The notes under the pieces were generated by a model that was given only the letters and a program-made list of their open reading frames with translations, was not told the origin of the DNA and made no database searches. From positions 1 through 14,259 of the forward strand of contig JBFHER010000082.1 of assembly GCA_041584055.1 (NCBI GenBank): a DNA stretch of 14,259 nucleotides, in the 5' to 3' direction. The DNA comes from JBFHER01 sp041584055. Lineage in GTDB: Bacteria; Bacteroidota; Bacteroidia; Bacteroidales; UBA5342. Below are positions 8,000-14,259 of this stretch, piece after piece. The position numbers and the translations under genes were made by a program. The first letter of the stretch is position 1. The number at the start of each line of letters is the position of its first letter.

Positions 8000-9502
8000 T
8001 TACTTTCTTTTCCTAAGATCATTCACCAAAAAAGGTATCGCAGGCAATCCTTCAGCGTTAAAAACATTGGTTACAGCACCGGAAAGCCAGGCATAACGAA
8101 TGCTTTTTGGTTCAGCTACAGAATTACTCGATACGACTGCCTTATTGCCTTTTAATTCAGCAGTAGCGGGCAGAAAAATGCCATCAGCTCCAGCTATTTC
8201 AAACCACAATGGATCTCCATTTCTGGATACCAAACCATTTTTTGCATGATTAAATTCAACGATAACTTCATTACCAGCCACCGAACATGTTTTATATGTT
8301 GGACCTGAATATTCTATCCCCTTAAGGCCGTAAGTTTTAGCCAAAGCAATGAAAGCCAGACGTTCTCCAATTGGTTTTTTTATGTTCGGATGAACATTAT
8401 TGGGATCACCTACATCCATCGTTCCAGCCATCCCTGTATTTCTCAGCTTTAAAGTACGGTATTGAGCTTCACGTAATATTGGTGCATTCAAGCCCTTGTC
8501 AATGCCATATTGTATTGGGTAATTATAAGGCGGGATTTGCACATAATAAAACGGGAAATTACCCTGTCCCCAGGCATTGCGCCATGAGGTAACTAAAGTG
8601 GAAAAAAGATGTTCGTATTCGTTGGGCCATTCCATATTGCTTTCTCCCTGATACCAGATCACGCCTTTTATTGTATAAGGAATAAACAGGCTCACTTCAT
8701 TTTTAAACAAGATCCCACGTTGGTGGTGATAACGTTCGATAGAATATACCGATCGCGGCATTTCCGGCTTTTTCCCTTTTTTATCGTTGGCTTCCCACTC
8801 GTTCAGTCGTGTGTAATATTCCATTGAATCCCTGGCCCTGTAATCTTTCAGCCACTGATTCCTTCGATCGATAACAACACTTAACTTCGGATCACCTTGA
8901 AGCGTTTCAAGCGGGATATATGAGGAAATCGGACTACCACCTACCGCAGATAAAATTAATCCAACTGGCACATCAAGTTTTTGATGAATATTCAATCCAA
9001 AGTAAAAACCAACGGCTGAAAACTGTTTTGCCAGCTCAAATGTACTTTCTTGCCACCCTGTTTTTGTATCACTGTAGAGTCGTATATAATTGTTATTTGC
9101 GAGGGAAGAATCCTTTTCATATCCTTTGCTTCTGGTGAGGTTCAACTTCATGTTGGATTGCCCTGAACAGAACCAAACTTCACCGGTTACTACATTTTTC
9201 AGCGAAACAGTATCCGTGTTGCTCACAACGCTTAGCTCATAAGACCCATCGCCTGCCTTGGGGGTTTTAAGCGTCGTTTGCCATTCTCCCATTTCGTTCG
9301 CTTTGGTCGTGGCTTTTTTATTCCAGCTTGCCTCAATTGTAACAGTTTCACCGGCTTTTGCAATTCCCCAAATTTTCACCTTTTGGTTTTGCTGCAATAC
9401 CATATTGTCTGTAAATATATCAGCAAGTTTTAACTGCCCATTTACGTTGAATGCTAACATAAACGCAACTGCTATCATGGTCCATTTTAATCCTTGTTTC
9501 AT
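8000..9502 (-). CDS. Sialate O-acetylesterase (SASA) family carbohydrate esterase
   Basis: A secreted SGNH-type esterase predicted to remove O-acetyl groups from a glycan so that the glycosidases can act. Residues 1-23 form a signal peptide. Residues 24-105 are a beta-sandwich typical of the family (FTDNMVLQQNQKVKIWG near 30-46). The nucleophile motif is GQSNM with Ser116 (114-118), followed by VGLILSAVGGS (180-190) and GVIWYQGESNMEWPNE (280-295). The C-terminal catalytic pair is probably in MDVGDPNNVHPNIKKPIGERLA (split: MDVGDPNNVHP at 362-372, GERLA at 379-383), with His371 and Asp366 or Asp363. The 500-aa length fits the family. The name reflects sialic-acid deacetylases, but PUL members often act on plant or algal glycans, and nothing here indicates sialic acid. 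It follows a 196-bp gap with a promoter-like -7 element, and its stop lies 21 bp before the next start. Confidence 0.92.
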   Translation of the reverse strand: MKQGLKWTMIAVAFMLAFNVNGQLKLADIFTDNMVLQQNQKVKIWGIAKAGETVTIEASWNKKATTKANEMGEWQTTLKTPKAGDGSYELSVVSNTDTVSLKNVVTGEVWFCSGQSNMKLNLTRSKGYEKDSSLANNNYIRLYSDTKTGWQESTFELAKQFSAVGFYFGLNIHQKLDVPVGLILSAVGGSPISSYIPLETLQGDPKLSVVIDRRNQWLKDYRARDSMEYYTRLNEWEANDKKGKKPEMPRSVYSIERYHHQRGILFKNEVSLFIPYTIKGVIWYQGESNMEWPNEYEHLFSTLVTSWRNAWGQGNFPFYYVQIPPYNYPIQYGIDKGLNAPILREAQYRTLKLRNTGMAGTMDVGDPNNVHPNIKKPIGERLAFIALAKTYGLKGIEYSGPTYKTCSVAGNEVIVEFNHAKNGLVSRNGDPLWFEIAGADGIFLPATAELKGNKAVVSSNSVAEPKSIRYAWLSGAVTNVFNAEGLPAIPFLVNDLRKRK

Positions 9503-9574
9503 CTGTTTTTAATTAGAATCAAGAGCCAGGAAAGAAGACATAAGACAACAATTTAGAACCATACGCCTTTGTGT

Positions 9575-9582
9575 CAAATTTA
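9575..9582 (-). promoter_or_regulatory. Candidate Bacteroidota -7 element upstream of the SASA esterase gene
   Basis: The minus strand reads TAAATTTG, an exact match to the Bacteroidota -7 consensus TAnnTTTG, about 72 nt upstream of the esterase ATG in the 196-bp gap. No clear -33 TTTG is found at the usual 19-21 nt spacing, so the match may be chance in AT-rich DNA. If real, the esterase and the genes after it form a second transcription unit. Confidence 0.35.
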
Positions 9583-9698
9583 CTTTGCAATGATTGTTTT
9601 ATACCTTAATCCGTTTATTTTAATCTTTACTTAAGATCTATTCAAATTGTTTTATTACCATTATGTGATAAGTTTCTGATTGACTTATATTCACTTTA

Positions 9699-11810
9699 TC
9701 ATTCAAACAGCAAGACATCAAATGATTCAAGCTTAGGCAGCGTAACTTCAACCCAACCATCCTTTTCTTTAAATACAATGGACTTACCTGTCTGCAAGCT
9801 TTTAAGCGTTGTAAACGCATTCTCTGTTTTGAATCTGAAATTCACATTGTAGATGGGAAGCGGTTCAAAAAAACCATTTCCCAATTGCCCGGAGTGGTTC
9901 ATGAGGCCAAACCATTCAAAATCACCATCGGGGCTTTTTTGTCTTGATATTTCAACAAGTGGAGAGGTGGCGGTGATTATATCCTGTTTGTAATCCAATA
10001 ACTCTAACAATGCAGACTTCACCAACTCAACATGGCCATAATGCCTTTTGTGGTGATAAAGCGAAGCTATTCTGAAAGGAAAGAAAGCCGTCTTTCCTTT
10101 TCCATACGCGTTGTAAATTAAACCTGGTGTTTCAGTCACTTTGGTATAGTAGCATTTTTCGGGAGGTCCAATCATTGCCGGTGGTATGAAACCCAGCAAT
10201 CCTTCTGCACTTTTTACCGGTTCACAGAGCAGGCCTTTTTCCCAGGCATAAACAAGATCGAGCGCTTTAAGTGATTCACTCACCAATCTTTTTTTATCCT
10301 TTTCAAAAATGCGGAAGTAGGTTCCTTGTTCTTTCTCAAAGGTGTTGTACTCCGGTTTAACACCCAGTGATTTGAGCCTGATTTTATTCAAAGGATTTCC
10401 GATGGCATCGTTTGTTGATGTAAAACCCGTAACCAGCAGTTTCCCACCCGCGGCCACATATTCATCCAGACGCGTGCATTGCTCATCGCTTAAATTCATC
10501 ACATCAGGTAGAATAATGACATCATACGATTCAATTGCGCGCGGCACATCTGTATTGGTGATGCACCAATGCTCCATCACATCGAACAGCATGTGGTTTT
10601 CGGTCAGCATTTCAAAAACACCCTGATATTCGTTACCGCCACTGTGCAAAACAAGAACCCTGTTTCCCGAGTGTGTATGATGCAGGTATTTTTCATTCTT
10701 TTTATGAAACTGAAATACCGCTTTTACATTTTGAAGCACGGCACGGTCTTCCAAATTGTCTAAACGGCCAATACAATAAAAATCCAATCCGGCACCATAC
10801 ATTATATTCTGAACCAAACGCTGTTGCGTCAGATAACTCGCGTCGGCGCTATGTCGTGCAGGATACCCATAAAAATGAACGGCCGCGTTGCTTACCTGCT
10901 TATTTTTCCATGAGCCCAGGGCACTTTTCACATTGTGTGCTGACTGATATTCCCAGGGTACAAAATCATCGTAGAGTGCACCATGTGAGTTTGCTTCCCT
11001 ACGGTAAAAGTCGGTGCCGGCATGGGTGTAAGTATTTATTGCAATATGGTTTCCGAAGGATTTAATCAGATCATGAATGGTATGGAACAATTCCGTTTTT
11101 GTTTCATCCTGAAACTGTCTGTACTTCCTATAAACCGGATCTTCCATATCTTGCTTCACAGGCAATTCCAGACCACCAGACCATTCTTTAAAGCGTTCAC
11201 GGCATGCTTCTGCCTGACAAATACCATGGTAGTTATGACTGTAGTCTCGTGTTTGGTAACCAATCATATTAAAAAAAACGCCATCCAACTGAAACTTGCT
11301 TAATGCTTCGCTCAATATTTCTAAGGAATACGTTTGCTGGTAGCCTCCATTTACGCAAGTATGCACCTGCCCGTTGTAATTCACCTGTTCGCCTGATACA
11401 CTTTTGTACAACCATTCCGGTTTTTGTTCAGCCAGGGTTTCATTCAGCTTGCTAAAATCGAAACGACCAATGACCCTGATATTTTCAGCATGAAGCCTGT
11501 CTACCACCTCCTTGATCAGGTTAAACTTCAGATTTGGATTTTGATATTGAAATGCCAAATCGGTGTAATAATTGGCTACAATTCCGCCCACGTTTATAAG
11601 AACTGCATTTGCACCTATTTCTATGAGTGAATTGACATAAACATCAAGATCAAAATCTGTAGCATCAATTTCGCGCAGGTTGGTTTGAATTAAGCGATAA
11701 GGTTCATCGAGCCACCATTCATTCTTTGGTTGAACCTGAGCAAAAGACAAAACAGTTATGTTCAGCAAGAAAAAAATTAAGAAAACTTCTCTAAGTCTGT
11801 CCATGATCAT
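9699..11810 (-). CDS. GHL6/GH151-like putative alpha-L-fucosidase with GH42-type trimerisation domain
   Basis: Predicted exo-glycosidase, most likely an alpha-L-fucosidase related to GH151. Residues 1-24 are a signal peptide ending LSFAQ. Residues 30-370 resemble the hypothetical glycosyl hydrolase 6 barrel: NLIKEVVDRLHAENIRVIGRFDFSK (split: NLIKEVVDRLHAEN at 97-110, IRVIGRFDFSK at 111-121), then LDGVFFNMIGYQTRDYS (175-191) and NYHGICQAEACRERF (193-207). Residues 383-610 fit a beta-galactosidase trimerisation, glutamine-amidotransferase-like domain (RVLVLHSGG, SYDVIILPDV, LDEYVAAGGKLLVTGF). A small C-terminal beta domain closes the protein. The strand position where many barrels carry a catalytic Asp or Glu reads FFNMIG, so the catalytic residues are uncertain. 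From memory, relatives read CQCxxC where this protein has CQAEAC. The ATG at 11808-11810 directly follows the stop of the upstream gene; a second Met two codons on (11802-11804) is also possible. Translational coupling is likely. Family-level call is fair; fucose specificity is inferred. Confidence 0.78.
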   Translation of the reverse strand: MIMDRLREVFLIFFLLNITVLSFAQVQPKNEWWLDEPYRLIQTNLREIDATDFDLDVYVNSLIEIGANAVLINVGGIVANYYTDLAFQYQNPNLKFNLIKEVVDRLHAENIRVIGRFDFSKLNETLAEQKPEWLYKSVSGEQVNYNGQVHTCVNGGYQQTYSLEILSEALSKFQLDGVFFNMIGYQTRDYSHNYHGICQAEACRERFKEWSGGLELPVKQDMEDPVYRKYRQFQDETKTELFHTIHDLIKSFGNHIAINTYTHAGTDFYRREANSHGALYDDFVPWEYQSAHNVKSALGSWKNKQVSNAAVHFYGYPARHSADASYLTQQRLVQNIMYGAGLDFYCIGRLDNLEDRAVLQNVKAVFQFHKKNEKYLHHTHSGNRVLVLHSGGNEYQGVFEMLTENHMLFDVMEHWCITNTDVPRAIESYDVIILPDVMNLSDEQCTRLDEYVAAGGKLLVTGFTSTNDAIGNPLNKIRLKSLGVKPEYNTFEKEQGTYFRIFEKDKKRLVSESLKALDLVYAWEKGLLCEPVKSAEGLLGFIPPAMIGPPEKCYYTKVTETPGLIYNAYGKGKTAFFPFRIASLYHHKRHYGHVELVKSALLELLDYKQDIITATSPLVEISRQKSPDGDFEWFGLMNHSGQLGNGFFEPLPIYNVNFRFKTENAFTTLKSLQTGKSIVFKEKDGWVEVTLPKLESFDVLLFE

Positions 11811-14228
11811 TTAATTTATGGTAATTTGTACTGTTTTCTCAACTTTATTACCAATATCATCACTTACCGTTGCTTCAAAAAGATACGTCCCTGTATTCAT
11901 ATTTTTTAATCTCGCATCTTTTTCAGCATCCCACAGGTAAGGTGCATTGCTAAGGCGGCCCATGGATTCCCCATTGATCTTTAAACTAACTGATTTAATG
12001 TCGAAGGTTGACTTCACCAATACATTCACGCTCAAATCAACTCCTTTCTTATATACAGCTCCTTCTTTGATGTTTTCAAACGTGATGTCGATGTTGAATT
12101 TTTCGATGGTTCTGGCCAATTCAATATCATGTTCCACCTCGTTTGTCAATTCCTTCCAATCAAGGTTTCCTGAGCGAGAATACCGTCTGGAGATGTAATT
12201 CTGCTCCATTATTTTTACGTACTTTTTCCAATGCGCAAGTGCTGTTTCCAAATGTGCTATTGCACGGTTTTGATGAGCAGTTTCAGATGTAAAATTATAC
12301 AGTGACAAGGCCGTGGCTCCTCTGATTTTCTCACTGTAATAATTGCCCAGATGGGCAAAGGCCGTAATATCGCTTATCGTTTGTTGTAATTCTGCATTTC
12401 CCCGAGCTTCAATTCCTTCAATCATCAATAAGGTTTGAAAGGCATAAGCTTCCAGTTTATTCGCCACATCAAGGGGCGTTGTATTGGATATGTGCTCCTT
12501 GTTCACTACTTTTTCGCAATAATCGCCAATGTTTAGAATTCCACTCCCCAGCATTGTGTTGCCACCCATAAATTCTTTAACGGTGATAAGTGTTCTGCTT
12601 TTACAACCTTCAGGATACCATTGAAAATCCCAGTCGCGCCAGAAAAAGCGTGTGGTTTCGGGAATGACCTTCGATGCCGTCTTCCAGGCCTCATACATGA
12701 CTTCTGACGACACTTCCGGGAAATGATGCCGGAGGTGATTTTTAAGCACATTGGGTGATAAGTCAGGGTTGTATCCCAAACGGCCCCACAACATAAAGTT
12801 ATACCAGTGTTTTTTGTTTTCAGTGCCACCATTAAACTCAGGATCAGTGCTACAATAAACCCGGCCCCAAACATAACCATCAGATCCCATTAGATAACCT
12901 GCTGTTTTATCCTTGTCGAAATTAAGGATGAATTGACGGGTGTATTCCGGGTCGCCCCAGCGCAGGTAAAAGATATCATCGTTGCGTAAGTTCCACCAAC
13001 TTTTTGTACCCTTTGGCATTTCATCCAACAGAAAGTCTTCGAATGGCACATCAGGACTCGAATACATGTGTGCTTTTGCATATTTAAAGCTAAAATCAAA
13101 GGTATCCGGATAATCCTTAAAAAAACTCATAATATCGCTACACGATGAGTACCAATGCCTGTGTATGAAGCGTATTTTACGATTAGGTTGTTCTTTTTTT
13201 GCGTCCAGGATACCCATGGCATAAGTATCCCAAAGCCATTTTTCTCTTTCTTCAAAGCTCATATCCGGCATGTGTTCGCCAGCTGTCACGCCTATTCCAT
13301 TTACATTCGGATAGGTTAATAAAAACTGTTTTACACTTTTTCTAAGATAGGCGATGGTTTTCGGGTTGTTACTATCGCTGGTAATTCCATATTTACCCTC
13401 CGCATTGTTCAGGTATATATTCCAGGTAATGTAATAGATATCGATTGACCTGTCGGCGGCGTATTGCATGACTTCCTGCCAGAATTCTATTTTTTCGTCA
13501 ATGGACATTTTTTTAACCAGATTTCCATATCCATCAATCACATCGTGAACTTCCACATCGCGATAATCGTCCAGCTTAATCATGGTTGTAAAGGCATTCT
13601 TTGTCCAATAGGATAAGGCGTTGTAACGATTCCGGGCCAAATCATCCAGATATTCTTTCCAGAAATCAATGTCCCACATATCTTTCACACTGCTCTTTTC
13701 CTGATCGCCATTGTGGTTAAAGGTTGGTGCCCTTTGATCGAGAGGAATGTTATATTTGATGCCCCTTTTTTTAATATAGGGTTCCTGCTCTTCATGGTAA
13801 GACACATCCAGCGAATTAAAGGTAATATTCTCTGCCAGTTGCAAGCCTGCATATAATCCTCCGGCCACATCGCCACCAATTGCCCAATATGAGCGCTGTC
13901 TGGCATTTGTGGTGCGTAAGGCAAAGGCCTGTTCACCCAAAATGTTTAACCCTGTTGTTTCACCACCTTCCTTTAACAAAACATCAAGTACTGAAACATC
14001 TGATTTTAACGCGATAATGATTTTCTTATTTTCATAAGCGCTTGCCAAATCAGCGATTGGCTTTAGATCAACTTTAAAGTCCTTGCTTTCCAGAGCAGTT
14101 TTTATTTCCTGCGCAGCAAATACGAACTGAGGGGTATGAGGATCATAAAACACGCCGATGGTTTCGGCCTTAATAGCACTGCTTGTAAGGAATAACAAGA
14201 CTAGAAGAATTTTCATGTACTGCATCAT
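11811..14228 (-). CDS. GH67-like putative secreted glycoside hydrolase with C-terminal Ig-like domain
   Basis: Likely a periplasmic or secreted glycosidase of unassigned family. The third in-frame Met (codon at 14214-14216) begins a classic signal peptide (MKILLVLLFLTSSAIKA), so the true start may be there, four codons in. Residues 22-140 resemble the alpha/beta N-terminal domain of alpha-glucuronidases and other GH67/GH20-type enzymes. Residues 150-480 look like a TIM barrel: an IKKRGIKYNIPLD entry strand, MWDIDFWKEYLDDLARNRYN, then GIGVTAGEHM (311-320) with Glu318 at a strand end as a candidate catalytic acid, HRHWYSS (357-362), and MGSDGYVWGR (447-456) with Asp450. Residues 490-710 are mostly helical. 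Residues 715-805 form a bacterial Ig-like fold of the Big_7 type. Proteins of this build recur in Bacteroidota PULs as uncharacterised or carbohydrate-binding proteins. The fold call is fairly confident; substrate and catalytic residues are inference. It is the first gene of the visible operon, and its promoter would lie at or beyond the right edge. Confidence 0.8.
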   Translation of the reverse strand: MMQYMKILLVLLFLTSSAIKAETIGVFYDPHTPQFVFAAQEIKTALESKDFKVDLKPIADLASAYENKKIIIALKSDVSVLDVLLKEGGETTGLNILGEQAFALRTTNARQRSYWAIGGDVAGGLYAGLQLAENITFNSLDVSYHEEQEPYIKKRGIKYNIPLDQRAPTFNHNGDQEKSSVKDMWDIDFWKEYLDDLARNRYNALSYWTKNAFTTMIKLDDYRDVEVHDVIDGYGNLVKKMSIDEKIEFWQEVMQYAADRSIDIYYITWNIYLNNAEGKYGITSDSNNPKTIAYLRKSVKQFLLTYPNVNGIGVTAGEHMPDMSFEEREKWLWDTYAMGILDAKKEQPNRKIRFIHRHWYSSCSDIMSFFKDYPDTFDFSFKYAKAHMYSSPDVPFEDFLLDEMPKGTKSWWNLRNDDIFYLRWGDPEYTRQFILNFDKDKTAGYLMGSDGYVWGRVYCSTDPEFNGGTENKKHWYNFMLWGRLGYNPDLSPNVLKNHLRHHFPEVSSEVMYEAWKTASKVIPETTRFFWRDWDFQWYPEGCKSRTLITVKEFMGGNTMLGSGILNIGDYCEKVVNKEHISNTTPLDVANKLEAYAFQTLLMIEGIEARGNAELQQTISDITAFAHLGNYYSEKIRGATALSLYNFTSETAHQNRAIAHLETALAHWKKYVKIMEQNYISRRYSRSGNLDWKELTNEVEHDIELARTIEKFNIDITFENIKEGAVYKKGVDLSVNVLVKSTFDIKSVSLKINGESMGRLSNAPYLWDAEKDARLKNMNTGTYLFEATVSDDIGNKVEKTVQITIN

Positions 14229-14259
14229 AATATTTTATAGATTAGTTCTCACAAAATTC

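Noticed and set aside
8000..9502. Sialic acid as the substrate of the esterase
   Set aside because: The family name comes from sialate esterases, but no sialidase, sialic-acid lyase or epimerase is present, and many PUL members of this family deacetylate other glycans.
10673..11065. Plus-strand open frame of 130 codons opposite the 703-aa gene
   Set aside because: It lies wholly antisense to a confident glycosidase gene, has unnatural composition and no domain motif. Other plus-strand frames, such as 6468-6839 and 2443-2796, are shadows for the same reason.
1..14259. CRISPR array, tRNA, rRNA, intact transposase or attachment site
   Set aside because: No regularly spaced repeats, tRNA-like cloverleaf, conserved rRNA stretch or intact transposase was seen on either strand.

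Overview
The window is a stretch of a Bacteroidota glycan-degradation locus (PUL-type accessory region). Three things point to this phylum: a C-terminal type A Por/type IX secretion sorting domain on one protein, secreted CAZyme-like proteins packed into one operon, and AT-rich leaders without clear Shine-Dalgarno sequences, with one exact and one near match to the Bacteroidota -7 element TAnnTTTG. CBM6-type modules, several alpha-fucosidase-type enzymes and beta-helix proteins together suit a marine or sediment polysaccharide degrader, but the sequence does not fix the genus.

All six long genes lie on the minus strand, so transcription runs from right to left. In that order they are: (1) an 805-aa GH67-like putative glycosidase with a C-terminal Ig-like domain (14228-11811); (2) a 703-aa GHL6/GH151-like putative alpha-L-fucosidase with a GH42-type trimerisation domain (11810-9699), whose ATG directly abuts the previous stop; (3) a 500-aa sialate-O-acetylesterase-family (SASA) carbohydrate esterase (9502-8000), behind a 196-bp gap with a -7-like promoter; (4) a 689-aa two-domain protein with an N-terminal mutarotase-like beta-sandwich and a C-terminal right-handed beta-helix (7978-5909), 21 bp after the esterase; (5) a 1151-aa modular protein with beta-helix, CBM6-like, Ig-like, CBM6-like, beta-sandwich, CBM6 and T9SS sorting domains (5687-2232), behind a 221-bp gap; (6) a 587-aa GH29 alpha-L-fucosidase with an extra C-terminal beta-sandwich (2171-408). 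The left 407 bp holds no intact gene, only a decayed-looking coding remnant and palindromes.

All six proteins start with a signal peptide, but only the 1151-aa protein has a T9SS sorting domain. The simplest model is that the CBM-rich beta-helix protein acts at the cell surface on the polymer, while the fucosidases, esterase and GH67-like enzyme trim the imported oligosaccharides in the periplasm. Two alpha-fucosidase-type enzymes and an O-acetylesterase suggest an acetylated, fucose-containing glycan. No SusC/SusD pair, sulfatase, regulator or transporter lies in the window, so this is only part of the locus and the substrate stays an inference. The most novel material is the GH67-like protein, the mutarotase/beta-helix fusion and the beta-helix head of the 1151-aa protein, none of which I can place in a characterised enzyme family.
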